From contig NZ_JABASU010000029.1 in the NCBI RefSeq assembly GCF_016107555.1, forward strand, positions 1 to 32,113: a stretch of 32,113 bases of DNA, written 5' to 3'. The notes under the pieces were generated by a model. It saw nothing but the letters and a program-made list of their open reading frames with translations. It did not search any database and was not told the origin of the DNA. Below, piece by piece: positions 1-8,270 of the stretch (position 1 is the first letter of the stretch; every line of letters starts with the position of its first letter). The stretch is from Psychrobacter celer (GTDB lineage: Bacteria > Pseudomonadota > Gammaproteobacteria > Pseudomonadales > Moraxellaceae). The translations under genes and the position numbers were made by a program.

Positions 1-90
1 TCAAACCTATCTAATAGTCAATATTGGCTAGGTTTGAGTAAGATTTTTGGAACGGCTGATACGCTAGATAACTGATGCTATTTCACGATA

Positions 91-1194
91 TTACGTAATT
101 GAGGAGACCGGCGGCTCGACATCGGCGTTTTGACCACGGTGGCGCAGATAATGATCGAGTAACACAATCGCTAGCATCGCCTCGGCGATCGGGGTGGCAC
201 GTACTCCAACGCAAGGATCATGACGACCTTTGGTCAGCATGTCGACAGCTTCGCCTTGGGTGTTGATACTCTTGCCAGCCGTGGTGATACTAGAAGTTGG
301 CTTGAGGGCGATGCTCACGCGGATATCTTGTCCTGATGAAATACCGCCCAAAATACCACCAGCATGATTGGCCGTAAAACCCTCTGGCGTCAGCTCATCA
401 CGAGAGCGATGACCGAACTGCCCTGCTACCGCCATGCCATCGCCAATCTCCACCCCTTTGACCGCATTGATACTCATCATGGCATGAGCGATATCCGCAT
501 CCAGACGGTCAAATACCGGCTCGCCCAGACCCACAGGCACGCCACTGGCGATCACTTCTAGACGCGCGCCGCAGCTGCTTCCTTCGCGGCGCAGACTGTC
601 TATCAAAGCCTCAAACCGACCAATAGCGTCTTTATCCGCCGTAAAAAACGGATTGCTATTGACAAACTCCCAATCAATTTGGCTAGTATCAGTGACGCTG
701 CTATATTGATCGCCTATCTGCGTTACATGACCACGGATTTGCACGCCCAAGCGATCTTGCAGGTATTTTTTGGCAATAGCCCCAGCCGCTACCCGCATCG
801 CCGTCTCACGCGCTGACGAGCGTCCACCACCGCGATAATCGCGAAAGCCGTACTTCATGCTATACGTATAGTCGGCGTGACCGGGGCGAAAGGTATCTTT
901 GATGTCGCTATAATCTTTGGATTTTTGATTGGTATTTCGAATCAGCAGCCCGATCGAAGTGCCTGTGGTCTTACCTTCAAAGACGCCTGAGAGGATCTCG
1001 ACTTCATCAGCCTCACGGCGCTGGGTTGAGTATTTAGAGGTGCCTGGCTTGCGGCGATCCAGATCTACCTGCAAATCCTCTGCTGACAGTGCCAAACCAG
1101 GTGGCACGCCATCGACAATGGCCATCAATCCGGCGCCATGTGACTCACCGCACGTCGTGACGGTAAAAACCTGCCCAATACTATTGCCTGCCAT
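91..1194 (-). CDS. aroC: Chorismate synthase
   Basis: This enzyme makes chorismate from 5-enolpyruvylshikimate-3-phosphate, the last common step of aromatic amino acid, folate and quinone synthesis. It needs reduced FMN and acts in the cytoplasm. The 367-residue product is normal for the family. It begins with the signature GESHGAGL near residue 16, carries [10 protein letters not shown] followed by a [13 protein letters not shown] block around residues 103-132, and has [11 protein letters not shown] near the C-terminus. The ATG is preceded by AAGGA about 6 nt upstream on the minus strand, which supports this start. It lies about 100 nt downstream of prmB on the same strand, the pairing also seen in enterobacteria, so co-transcription is likely. 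Nothing looks truncated. Identification is by recognised motifs and is very secure. Confidence 0.97.
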   Translation of the reverse strand: MAGNSIGQVFTVTTCGESHGAGLMAIVDGVPPGLALSAEDLQVDLDRRKPGTSKYSTQRREADEVEILSGVFEGKTTGTSIGLLIRNTNQKSKDYSDIKDTFRPGHADYTYSMKYGFRDYRGGGRSSARETAMRVAAGAIAKKYLQDRLGVQIRGHVTQIGDQYSSVTDTSQIDWEFVNSNPFFTADKDAIGRFEALIDSLRREGSSCGARLEVIASGVPVGLGEPVFDRLDADIAHAMMSINAVKGVEIGDGMAVAGQFGHRSRDELTPEGFTANHAGGILGGISSGQDIRVSIALKPTSSITTAGKSINTQGEAVDMLTKGRHDPCVGVRATPIAEAMLAIVLLDHYLRHRGQNADVEPPVSSIT

Positions 1195-1297
1195 ATCTGT
1201 CCTTAAGTCCGTAAAATCTATTGCGCACTATCCTATTGAGGTGTTGACGCATGGTCGCCGCTTTTATTTATCATCTAACAGCACTGCCTACATACGA

Positions 1298-2479
1298 CTA
1301 CTGCGCGCTATCCAATAACTGCACATAAGCGGCAAACAGCTCGCGGTTTGCCACCAGCTCATCATAAGTCATGGCAAACACTCCATGACCACCACGAGCA
1401 AATTTTAACCAGTCAAAACTGATATCAGGATAGGCTTGCTTTAGCGCCCATTCACTATCGCCCACCTCGCAGACCAGCAAGCCTTCAGGGCTTAAATAAT
1501 CTGGCGCTTCAAATAAGATACGATGTACCAAGTCCAAACCGTCTTGACCCGCTGCCAATGCATGCTCAGGCTCATATAAAAACTCAGGCGGCAAATCAGC
1601 CATGATGGCAGCATCGACGTACGGCGGGTTGGTAACGATTAGCTCGTACTGGTTTTCAGCAGGTATCTTGGCAAACAAATCTGACTCAATGACATTGATT
1701 TGATGACCAAGGTCATGATGATCAACGTTGACCATCGCCACCTCTAGCGCCCCTTTATCGATATCAACTGCATCGACCAGCGCATCGACAAAACGGGTCG
1801 CAAGCGCAATGGCAATACAGCCAGAGCCTGTACATAGGTCTAAGATACGCTCAGGCTGTGATAGCTGTTTGACGTCCAAACCATGGTCATAAAATACCGA
1901 GGTTTGCTCATTGACATCGACGCCGAGCGGTTTGGCTAGCTCATTGACCTCAAAGTACGGATGAAACTGCTGGCGAATCAGCTCGGCGATGGGCGAGCGC
2001 GGGATGAGCACGCGCTCATCGACATAAAACGGTAAATCACAAAAGTACGATAAGTTGATTAAGTAGCTCAGCGGTTTGCGCTCAGCGATACGCTCTTCTA
2101 ATAAGCTCAGCACCAGCTGCTTTTCTGAAGACGTCAGGCGACAATCGAGGATTTGCTCATTGGCCGACCAGTCCAAAGACAAAGAATGTAAGACGATAGC
2201 AGAGGCTTCGGCAAACTCATCCGTGGTGCCTTGAGCGACGACCACATCATAATTGCGCAGCTGGGTGACCGAAAAACGGATAAAATCACGAATACTCACA
2301 AGCTGCTCACGTGCTTCTGCAAGCTCAGCATGTAAATTGGCAAATTGCTCATGCTCATGCTCACCGAGCAGACCGGTCTCTAAATCATACGCCATATCAC
2401 CTTCTGCGACCTGCGCGCCCTCTTCATTGAAGTACTGATTTTGAAACGCTTCTGCGCTCATTGTTTGCTCTTCTGACAT
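1298..2479 (-). CDS. prmB: Ribosomal protein L3 N5-glutamine methyltransferase
   Basis: PrmB is a SAM-dependent methyltransferase that modifies a glutamine of ribosomal protein L3. The SAM-binding segment DLCTGSGCIAIALA and the catalytic NPPY motif are present, as are the conserved blocks RLTSSEK and YVDERVLIPRSP. I chose the ATG at 2479 because AAGGTG lies 6 nt upstream; an in-frame ATG at 2515 has no clear ribosome site. The product is then 393 residues, against about 310 for E. coli PrmB. The excess comes from an acidic N-terminal extension of about 55 residues, rich in E, H and L, and from about 30 extra residues between the N-terminal helical domain and the SAM fold. The C-terminus aligns with the family through the GGHGVF block. 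aroC follows at about 100 nt. Confidence 0.93.
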   Translation of the reverse strand: MSEEQTMSAEAFQNQYFNEEGAQVAEGDMAYDLETGLLGEHEHEQFANLHAELAEAREQLVSIRDFIRFSVTQLRNYDVVVAQGTTDEFAEASAIVLHSLSLDWSANEQILDCRLTSSEKQLVLSLLEERIAERKPLSYLINLSYFCDLPFYVDERVLIPRSPIAELIRQQFHPYFEVNELAKPLGVDVNEQTSVFYDHGLDVKQLSQPERILDLCTGSGCIAIALATRFVDALVDAVDIDKGALEVAMVNVDHHDLGHQINVIESDLFAKIPAENQYELIVTNPPYVDAAIMADLPPEFLYEPEHALAAGQDGLDLVHRILFEAPDYLSPEGLLVCEVGDSEWALKQAYPDISFDWLKFARGGHGVFAMTYDELVANRELFAAYVQLLDSAQ

Positions 2480-2844
2480 ATCGCACCTTGCTGATTGAAT
2501 GCTCACGGATAGCATGCGGATGGATTAAATCGCCTGATAATAAAAGCCGATCTACTAAATAAAAATCTCGTTTACCATTATAGACCCAAACCGTAACTTG
2601 CGCCAATACTTGCATTTATAGTGTCACATTTATCTTTGTTTCTATTTACTTTTATGTGTCAGATTGCCTCAGTAGCTTACTTGGCCGTCTACACATTTTC
2701 ACTATATTATTGCCCAACTGTAGTGAATACGTCAGCAGTTGACGTTTAGACGTCTTAAGATAGAAAAACATGTATCAAAAGTTTGCGAAGCGCCACAATT
2801 ATGCGCATAATAACCCCATTAGTAGCAACCACAAGTAATGTCAT
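2480..2844. other. Divergent intergenic region prmB / L,D-transpeptidase
   Basis: This gap separates the divergent prmB and L,D-transpeptidase genes and should hold both promoters. On the plus strand a candidate promoter is seen at 2783-2811. On the minus strand I could not find a convincing -35/-10 pair. A 63-codon minus-strand reading frame overlaps the prmB start, but nothing supports it as a gene. Confidence 0.5.
2783..2811 (+). promoter_or_regulatory. Candidate sigma70 promoter of the L,D-transpeptidase gene
   Basis: TTGCGA (2783-2788) and CATAAT (2806-2811) are separated by 17 bp. The -35 matches TTGACA at 4 of 6 and the -10 matches TATAAT at 5 of 6. The leader to the ATG would be about 27 nt. 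This is pattern matching only. Confidence 0.4.
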
Positions 2845-4260
2845 ATGATGAAAAGAAAGCCACTTATTACTGCTATCTCAATCGCTATCATTAGCGCCAG
2901 TGTTAGCGCGTTTGCCGCGCCCGATGAGACCGCACGCACATTGCCAGTACGTACGGCTGAGACCCTACCAAGTCTTGCCCAAAAAGTCAGTCTTGATGTG
3001 CAAGAAAACCGGAGTCACGCGATTGAGCCGCGTGCGACTGAGGCGACGTCCAGCGTCAAGCCAAACAAATCCGCCTCAAGCGATAGCATGACGCAGCTGA
3101 TTGACTCAAAACAAGCCTCAGATGCCGCCCCCAAGGCAAACACGGCTGATAATATGAGTGCCGCCGATCTGACTTTAAAGGATGAGCAGTCCGAGCACAC
3201 AGATGACATCAGTGAAGGCCAAGCCGTTGCTGCGCCCAGCAATATCGATGCTATCGACTCCTCTGACCCGTTGTCTTTTGAGCTACCAGACAACGAAAAA
3301 CGCCAAGACTTCAGCGACGACCCTACCATCAAAAGCATCGAAGACAAAAACGGTAAGCGCTATACCACGCTGAACTTGTCAAGCTATGCCAAACAAGTCA
3401 ACAACGCCGTTTGGTCGCCGAACATGAAAGTCAACTCAGCGATGACGATAAAAATGCAGGCACTGCTAGATTGGAACCATGCCTCTCCTGGTCCTATCGA
3501 TGGTGGCTGGGGCATGAACAGCAAAAAAGCATTGATCAACTTTCAAACCATGAAAGGCTTGCCCGCCACCGGCAGGATGGATCAAAAAACGTGGAATGCC
3601 TTAACCAAAAACATCCCCGCCAATAAGCCGGTACTGGTGACTTATACACTGACGGATGACGACATCAAAACCAACTTTGCCAGTACACCTGCAGGCTCCG
3701 AAGCCAAGTCAAAAATGAAGGGCCTATACTACCAAGACATCAAAGAGATGCTGGCTGAGCGCTTTCATATGGACATTCGCTACTTGGACAAACTCAATAA
3801 AAACAAAACCTACAAAGCAGGCGAGACCATCACTGTCCTAAACACCCGCGACCCTCTCAACCAACGTATCAACCGCGTGGTCGCCAACAAAGCCGACAAA
3901 ACACTGTATGCTTATAATGGTGACAAGCTTGTAGCCACTTATCCTACCACCGTAGGTAGTGACGCCACCCCGTCTCCACAAGGTACCTTCAAAATCATCA
4001 ATAAGGTCAAGATGCCTTGGTACAAAGCGACTGTCGGTAAAGGCTCGCAGAAAAAAGTACACATGCTGCCACCAGGCCCAAACAACCCAGTCGGCGTCGT
4101 ATGGATGGGTCTGTCTAAGCCATCATATGGTCTACATGGCTCGCCAAAGCCTGAAGGCATCAGCCGTCAAGCATCAGCAGGCTGTGTGCGTCTGACCAAC
4201 TGGGATGTGCTCGAGGTATATGCCAATATCGAAAATGGCGCAACCGTCGAGTTAAAATAA
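2845..4260 (+). CDS. L,D-transpeptidase (YkuD family) with peptidoglycan-binding domain
   Basis: This is a secreted cysteine transpeptidase acting on peptidoglycan in the periplasm, making 3-3 crosslinks or attaching protein to the wall. Residues 1-25 form a signal peptide (MMKRK, hydrophobic core, cleavage near AFA/A). Residues 26-180 are a low-complexity S/T/D/E/A linker. Residues 195-255 resemble a PG_binding_1 domain, with DGGWG and ALINFQ. Residues 265-335 look LysM-like. Residues 340-470 are the YkuD domain with the catalytic HGS (431-433) and SAGCVRLTNWD (Cys447, Arg449). Length is 471 residues. Two adjacent ATGs begin the frame and no strong Shine-Dalgarno is visible. A strong terminator follows 18 nt after the stop. 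Which of the crosslinking or anchoring activities it has cannot be told from sequence. No paralogue is present in the window. Confidence 0.92.
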   Translation: MMKRKPLITAISIAIISASVSAFAAPDETARTLPVRTAETLPSLAQKVSLDVQENRSHAIEPRATEATSSVKPNKSASSDSMTQLIDSKQASDAAPKANTADNMSAADLTLKDEQSEHTDDISEGQAVAAPSNIDAIDSSDPLSFELPDNEKRQDFSDDPTIKSIEDKNGKRYTTLNLSSYAKQVNNAVWSPNMKVNSAMTIKMQALLDWNHASPGPIDGGWGMNSKKALINFQTMKGLPATGRMDQKTWNALTKNIPANKPVLVTYTLTDDDIKTNFASTPAGSEAKSKMKGLYYQDIKEMLAERFHMDIRYLDKLNKNKTYKAGETITVLNTRDPLNQRINRVVANKADKTLYAYNGDKLVATYPTTVGSDATPSPQGTFKIINKVKMPWYKATVGKGSQKKVHMLPPGPNNPVGVVWMGLSKPSYGLHGSPKPEGISRQASAGCVRLTNWDVLEVYANIENGATVELK

Positions 4261-4277
4261 CTGTTTAACTGGTATTG

Positions 4278-4327
4278 TATACGCCAAAAAAAAGACCTTG
4301 CTTGCAAGGTCTTTTTTTTGGCGTATA
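4278..4327. terminator. Bidirectional intrinsic terminator (23-bp perfect inverted repeat)
   Basis: Arms 4278-4300 and 4305-4327 are perfectly complementary around a CTTG loop. Each arm carries GACCTTG flanked by eight A or T, so either strand gives a GC hairpin followed by a U-run. It lies between the convergent L,D-transpeptidase gene (stop at 4260) and the small minus-strand gene ending at 4413, and can stop both. Confidence 0.93.
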
Positions 4328-4412
4328 TAAAACAAGAGGCGTAAAGCAGTGGCTAGGTATAGGTTTGGCGCAAATCCAAAAACAGAAAGTCACCCATTCA
4401 GCTAAGATGCGA

Positions 4413-4625
4413 TTACGTATTATAGCCTTCCTCATTACCCGTGATGCTGCCGACTTTTTTGGTAAAAAACAAACCTGCAGGAATAGAGAGCAAAAGACCG
4501 GCGACGACCGCGATTTGTACATGCAAAATTTGATTAAAACCTGTCACCAAAGCACCAATGATAAAGACACCGACTGTCACGGTCGCAGCGATTGAGTAAA
4601 TAACAGAGAATAATGGCCAATTCAT
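4413..4625 (-). CDS. Small two-helix inner-membrane protein, function unknown
   Basis: This encodes a 70-residue protein with two predicted membrane helices, roughly residues 6-28 and 36-54. They are joined by a short loop and followed by a lysine-containing polar tail. The start is well supported: AAGGAG lies 6 nt before the ATG on the minus strand. The layout (an SIYS/ATVTVGVF-like first helix, then a second helix ending in a basic residue) recalls the roughly 60-residue membrane proteins that automatic pipelines sometimes label CTP synthetase. That resemblance is from memory, and the label would be wrong as a function, since nothing enzymatic is present. It stands alone, ended by the shared terminator at 4278-4327 and preceded by a nested hairpin that overlaps its ribosome site. 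The function is unknown. Confidence 0.75.
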   Translation of the reverse strand: MNWPLFSVIYSIAATVTVGVFIIGALVTGFNQILHVQIAVVAGLLLSIPAGLFFTKKVGSITGNEEGYNT

Positions 4626-4634
4626 GAATTACTC

Positions 4635-4690
4635 CTTACTTTTTTTGTGGGTATAACTCCTTTATACACTAAATCCACAAAAAAAGTAAG
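4635..4690 (-). promoter_or_regulatory. Nested inverted repeat overlapping the ribosome binding site
   Basis: Two 16-bp arms, 4635-4650 and 4675-4690, are perfectly complementary. Inside the loop a second repeat, 4651-4656 with 4662-4667, forms a 6-bp stem that shows AGGAG in its 5-nt loop on the minus strand. The outer stem ends in GTAAG, whose last bases are the first half of the AAGGAG used by the 4625 ATG. If transcribed, it would partly hide the real Shine-Dalgarno and display a second copy. A TATAAA lies in the loop, so it could instead be promoter or operator DNA. Confidence 0.55.
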
Positions 4691-5015
4691 TGTTTCTCAC
4701 AACCCCTCAGGCCAGTTATAGCAACTAATAACGGGCAAAGCCCTTGCTATCATTAAGGTTTTTATAATAAACCTCTTTATCATTATTGCTACATCATTTT
4801 CATACTACCGATTTTTCCTATTGCCGCGTCTCTGACTGAGTCCATAGTTCATAGTTGTCAACCACATTGCGCTACATGACCACCACTCATCCATTACTAT
4901 CTTCGGTGCTGCCTGCTCGGATGCTGCTCGATGACGACTCGCAAAAAACCCACACATCTGCGGCCATTTATCATTACAATAACGAGTGTCTTTTTTTGAT
5001 AGAAAGCTACCTATT
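4691..5015. other. Intergenic region upstream of the DUF389 gene
   Basis: No gene is supported here. A perfect TATAAT (4763-4768) sits in the loop of a 6-bp stem, AGGTTT (4756-4761) with AAACCT (4769-4774). No good -35 lies at 16-18 bp. A small GGGC/GCCC hairpin is just upstream, near 4734-4744. If the -10 is used, the DUF389 leader would be about 245 nt. Confidence 0.4.
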
Positions 5016-6761
5016 ATGACGTCTGTTGATAAACAAAAAGCCCACCACTCATCCAGCCACACCGCTGATACAACGGCACCATCTCGCACGGATGAAAGCT
5101 TAGAGACGCCAACGACTAAGACAGACACTGATGTCGAACCTACTGTCACTGATGACGCCGAAATAGAAAATAGCGCTGATAACAGTAGAGGCGATGACAA
5201 TAGAAGTAATGATAATGGAGGTGATGACGATGATAACGATGACGATATGGCATGTGCCAAACCTCCTGAGTCTAAGATTAGCATGGAGTCCATCGCACCT
5301 GATGTCGTCGTTGCGACCTTAGAGACCACGGACCCCGATGCACCATCAGCAAACGACCAGCCAACCTCAGAATCAGAGCCTTTAAACCCTGATGCTGATG
5401 CTGAGCAAACGCCGACACAAACAGCCGAGCAAGCCTCTACACCCGTATCTCAGCAACAGACAGATACTAATGCCCCTGACCAAGAATATGATAAAGAAAA
5501 TGACCAAGGACGCGATAACAGCGAAGTAAATGAGGAGCAGCAAAACCCAGAGAATGCTGAGCAACAAGCCAAAACTACCGACGCAGAGCAGCTAAAAGCG
5601 AGCAAAACAACAGACAAGCCAGCAACAGATGATAGCGACCAGCAAGAAGATGAGATAAAAGAAGAAAAAGAAGCCAAATTAGAGTCTTATAAGCAGTTTG
5701 CAGCGGAGCAGTTTAGCAACCAAAAAGTCGACTATCCTGAGGTACGGGTAAAGATAGAGGCCAACGCCCTGCCCAGCAGGATGTATTTTATCATGAATAT
5801 TCTCTCAGCCATCATTGCCAGCTATGGGCTAGTGACCAACTCAGCTGCGGTGGTGATTGGTGCGATGCTGGTGGCTATGATGCTCGGGCCCATCACGGGC
5901 GTGGCATTGGCCATTATCGATCACCGGATGCCGCTGCTGCGTAAGTCGCTGATTACGGTACTTTTGGGCATCACTTTGGTGTTGATAGTTGGTTTCATCG
6001 TCGGCTGGCTGCACAAAGACCAACCTCTCACCGCCGAGATTTTATCGCGTACGCAGCCAACTTCTATGGATTTGATGATTGCCTTAGCAGGTGGCACAGC
6101 CGGCGCTTATGCCATGGTATCCCCGCATCTTTCGGTTGCCGTTGTTGGGGTGGCGGTGGCGACTGCTTTGGTACCACCACTGGCCGCCAGCGGGATTTTG
6201 TTTGCTAATGGTGAGATGCAGCTAGGCTTTGGCGCGCTGTTACTGGCAGTGACCAACATCATTGCGATTCAGTTTACCAACGCCTTAGTGCTGTGGGTGC
6301 TTGGGTTTCGGCGACTGGTCGATGACGACTACAAGTCCAGCAACTACCTGACTTTTTTGCAGCGTAACGCGGTGACGTTGTTATTGTTAGGCGGCCTCGG
6401 TACCTATCTCACCATCAACCTACAAACCAACGCCAAGCAGCAAGTGTTTGAAAGCAGTGTCAAAGAAGCCATCAATCGCTATTTTATCGATAAAGGCAAC
6501 GTGCTGACCAACACTCAGTTTGATAGCACTGAGCAAAACCAAGTGGTCCGCGCTGTCATCCGCGGTGAGACGACACCGAGCGCTTATGACGTGCAGCAAA
6601 TAGAAACCCGCATCACCCAAGATATGGCAAAAAACTTCCCTGATTATCTGCCGATAAAACTCCAGCTGCGTTACCTGCCCGTACAGGTCATTGAGTCCAA
6701 TCCGCTGACACAAGACAAACTCGACAAAACAGATGCCGCGATTTTGACCAATTCACGCTGA
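5016..6761 (+). CDS. DUF389 family membrane protein with long acidic N-terminus
   Basis: DUF389 is a family of multi-spanning membrane proteins without an established biochemical role. The C-terminal half contains the family core: a segment from SRMYFIMNILSAIIASYGL through NSAAVVIGAMLVAMMLGPI, then further helices ending near FTNALVLWVLGF. A soluble tail of about 140 residues follows. The first 235 or so residues are unlike the core: low complexity, rich in D, E, T, S, Q and N, with an acidic run at about 5193-5249, and presumably disordered. I use the ATG at 5016, giving 581 residues; a GTG at 4986 in the same frame would add ten. Neither has a strong ribosome site. It lies alone, about 225 nt upstream of the YkvI-like gene. 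The family assignment is firm and the role is unknown. Confidence 0.88.
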   Translation: MTSVDKQKAHHSSSHTADTTAPSRTDESLETPTTKTDTDVEPTVTDDAEIENSADNSRGDDNRSNDNGGDDDDNDDDMACAKPPESKISMESIAPDVVVATLETTDPDAPSANDQPTSESEPLNPDADAEQTPTQTAEQASTPVSQQQTDTNAPDQEYDKENDQGRDNSEVNEEQQNPENAEQQAKTTDAEQLKASKTTDKPATDDSDQQEDEIKEEKEAKLESYKQFAAEQFSNQKVDYPEVRVKIEANALPSRMYFIMNILSAIIASYGLVTNSAAVVIGAMLVAMMLGPITGVALAIIDHRMPLLRKSLITVLLGITLVLIVGFIVGWLHKDQPLTAEILSRTQPTSMDLMIALAGGTAGAYAMVSPHLSVAVVGVAVATALVPPLAASGILFANGEMQLGFGALLLAVTNIIAIQFTNALVLWVLGFRRLVDDDYKSSNYLTFLQRNAVTLLLLGGLGTYLTINLQTNAKQQVFESSVKEAINRYFIDKGNVLTNTQFDSTEQNQVVRAVIRGETTPSAYDVQQIETRITQDMAKNFPDYLPIKLQLRYLPVQVIESNPLTQDKLDKTDAAILTNSR

Positions 6762-6987
6762 GGGCGTGTAAATCAAACGTATCGGCTGTACTCGATTGCT
6801 GACCTCCCAATGCCGTGTTAGTATCTAGGCTTTTTTTTACAGCCTTACTGCCATGCTCTTGTTGTCTGACGCGCAGTCGTCTGTCAATAAAGCATTGAAT
6901 ACTATACTTTGCGCCGCAGCAACAACTCAGGCAGATTAGCCTCACCAACCTAAACTTCAGGAACTTCAGGGATAGGAGTACATCATA

Positions 6988-8082
6988 GTGAACAAACAAT
7001 CTTGGCAAATAGCCGCAGCCTATATGTCAGTAGTCGTTGGCGGTGGTTTTGCCTCTGGCCAAGAAGTCCTTCAGTTTTTTACCGGCTACGGGATGGCAAG
7101 TGTTATTGGCACACTGGTTAGTGCCGCGCTGTTTGCTTTTTTGGGTATGCAAATTGCGCGCATGAGCTCAAATATGCAGGCCAACTCACACAAAAAAGTA
7201 CTGTATAGCTTATTTGGTACGCGCGCTGGGTTGGTTGTGGATGTGGTGTTATCATTCTTTTTATTTGGTGTGGGCGTGGTCATGCTGGCTGGTAGTGGTT
7301 CCATCTTTACGCAGCAGTACGGTTGGCCACCACTGGTAGGCAGTGTTTTTATGACGGTACTGGTCGTCGCCACACTCTGCTTAAAAGTAAAAGGCATTAT
7401 CAGGCTAATCAGTATCATCATGCCTGTGCTGCTGCTATTGATATTGGCGATTACCACCTACTCATTTTTTAACAGCACTGCCTCAAGTGAGACGCTAAAT
7501 AAGGTAGCGCAAGAAATACCTACTATCAGCTCAGACTGGCCGATCTCAAATTGGTTTTTTGGGGCGGTGCTTTATGCCTCATTTAATATCGCCGTTGGCT
7601 TTCCTATGCTGGCAGTCATTGGCGGTATGACTCGCTCCGAAAAAACAGCAGCCAGCGGTGGCGCGATGGGCGGGCTCGGCTTGGGCTTGTTAGTATTTTT
7701 ACTCAATATTGGCCTTTTCGCTAACATCGACACACTCATCGGTGTTGAGATGCCTACTCTAGGACTGGCTTCAAACATCTCACCCGTGTTGGCGATCATC
7801 ATGTCAGCGACGCTCATTTGTATGATATACAGCACCGCCGTGGGTATGTTTTTTGCTTTTAGTACCCGCTTTGCAACACCAGGGACAAACCGCTTCAAAG
7901 CACTTAGCGCGTTTTTTGCTATCGTGGGGCTTGGTTTAAGCCAGCTCGGTTTTAGCACACTCATTGGCACCGTGTATCCCATGCTGGGCATTATTGGTCT
8001 CATCATGATCGTGGCTATTATTTGGGTGTGGGTACGCAACCGCAAGCAGCCAATACAAGCGCAAGCTCAAACATCAAGTTAG
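6988..8082 (+). CDS. YkvI-like membrane protein (putative transporter)
   Basis: This encodes a 364-residue, strongly hydrophobic protein with about ten membrane helices. The N-terminal VVGGGFASGQEVLQFF is the hallmark of the YkvI family, which shares the general fold of the amino acid/sodium symporters. No substrate is established for the family. I chose the GTG at 6988 because GGAG lies 9 nt upstream and it places the first helix right at the N-terminus, as in the family. The C-terminus ends in a basic, glutamine-rich tail after the last helix. alaS begins about 190 nt downstream with its own candidate promoter, so the two are probably separate units. There are no signs of damage. Confidence 0.85.
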   Translation: MNKQSWQIAAAYMSVVVGGGFASGQEVLQFFTGYGMASVIGTLVSAALFAFLGMQIARMSSNMQANSHKKVLYSLFGTRAGLVVDVVLSFFLFGVGVVMLAGSGSIFTQQYGWPPLVGSVFMTVLVVATLCLKVKGIIRLISIIMPVLLLLILAITTYSFFNSTASSETLNKVAQEIPTISSDWPISNWFFGAVLYASFNIAVGFPMLAVIGGMTRSEKTAASGGAMGGLGLGLLVFLLNIGLFANIDTLIGVEMPTLGLASNISPVLAIIMSATLICMIYSTAVGMFFAFSTRFATPGTNRFKALSAFFAIVGLGLSQLGFSTLIGTVYPMLGIIGLIMIVAIIWVWVRNRKQPIQAQAQTSS

Positions 8083-8212
8083 CAGTTGAACGACTCATGC
8101 CGTCATTTGCGGTAAGACCCGTTCACGCTGATTGTTTGTAAATGAAAGCCTCATTGACCTTGGCACAATACCCCAACAGTGATAACTCTTATACCAAGAG
8201 CTTGGGCGTTTG

Positions 8213-8221
8213 TGCTAAAAT
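8213..8221 (+). promoter_or_regulatory. Candidate extended -10 promoter of alaS
   Basis: TGC followed by TAAAAT forms an extended -10 at 8213-8221, about 50 nt before the alaS start. No good -35 is seen. A perfect CCAAG-AG-CTTGG inverted repeat (8194-8205) covers the place where the -35 would be, so it might be an operator. Confidence 0.3.
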
Positions 8222-8270
8222 CGCTTGCAAAATTATTTTACTCAATTCTATCCGTCAGTAAGGAGCCGCT

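Noticed and set aside
1..37. 9-bp inverted repeat at the left edge (TCAAACCTA / TAGGTTTGA)
   Set aside because: It may continue outside the window and has no T-run inside it, so I cannot call it an aroC terminator.
2424..2615. Minus-strand 63-codon frame upstream of prmB
   Set aside because: It overlaps the prmB start in another frame and has no family resemblance or ribosome site.
4805..5329. Minus-strand frame of 174 codons, serine- and leucine-rich
   Set aside because: It is the antisense of the acidic, codon-biased N-terminus of the DUF389 gene, has no ribosome site and no recognisable domain.
7572..8045. Minus-strand frame of 157 codons opposite the YkvI-like gene
   Set aside because: The opposite strand encodes a recognised membrane protein; this frame is a shadow.
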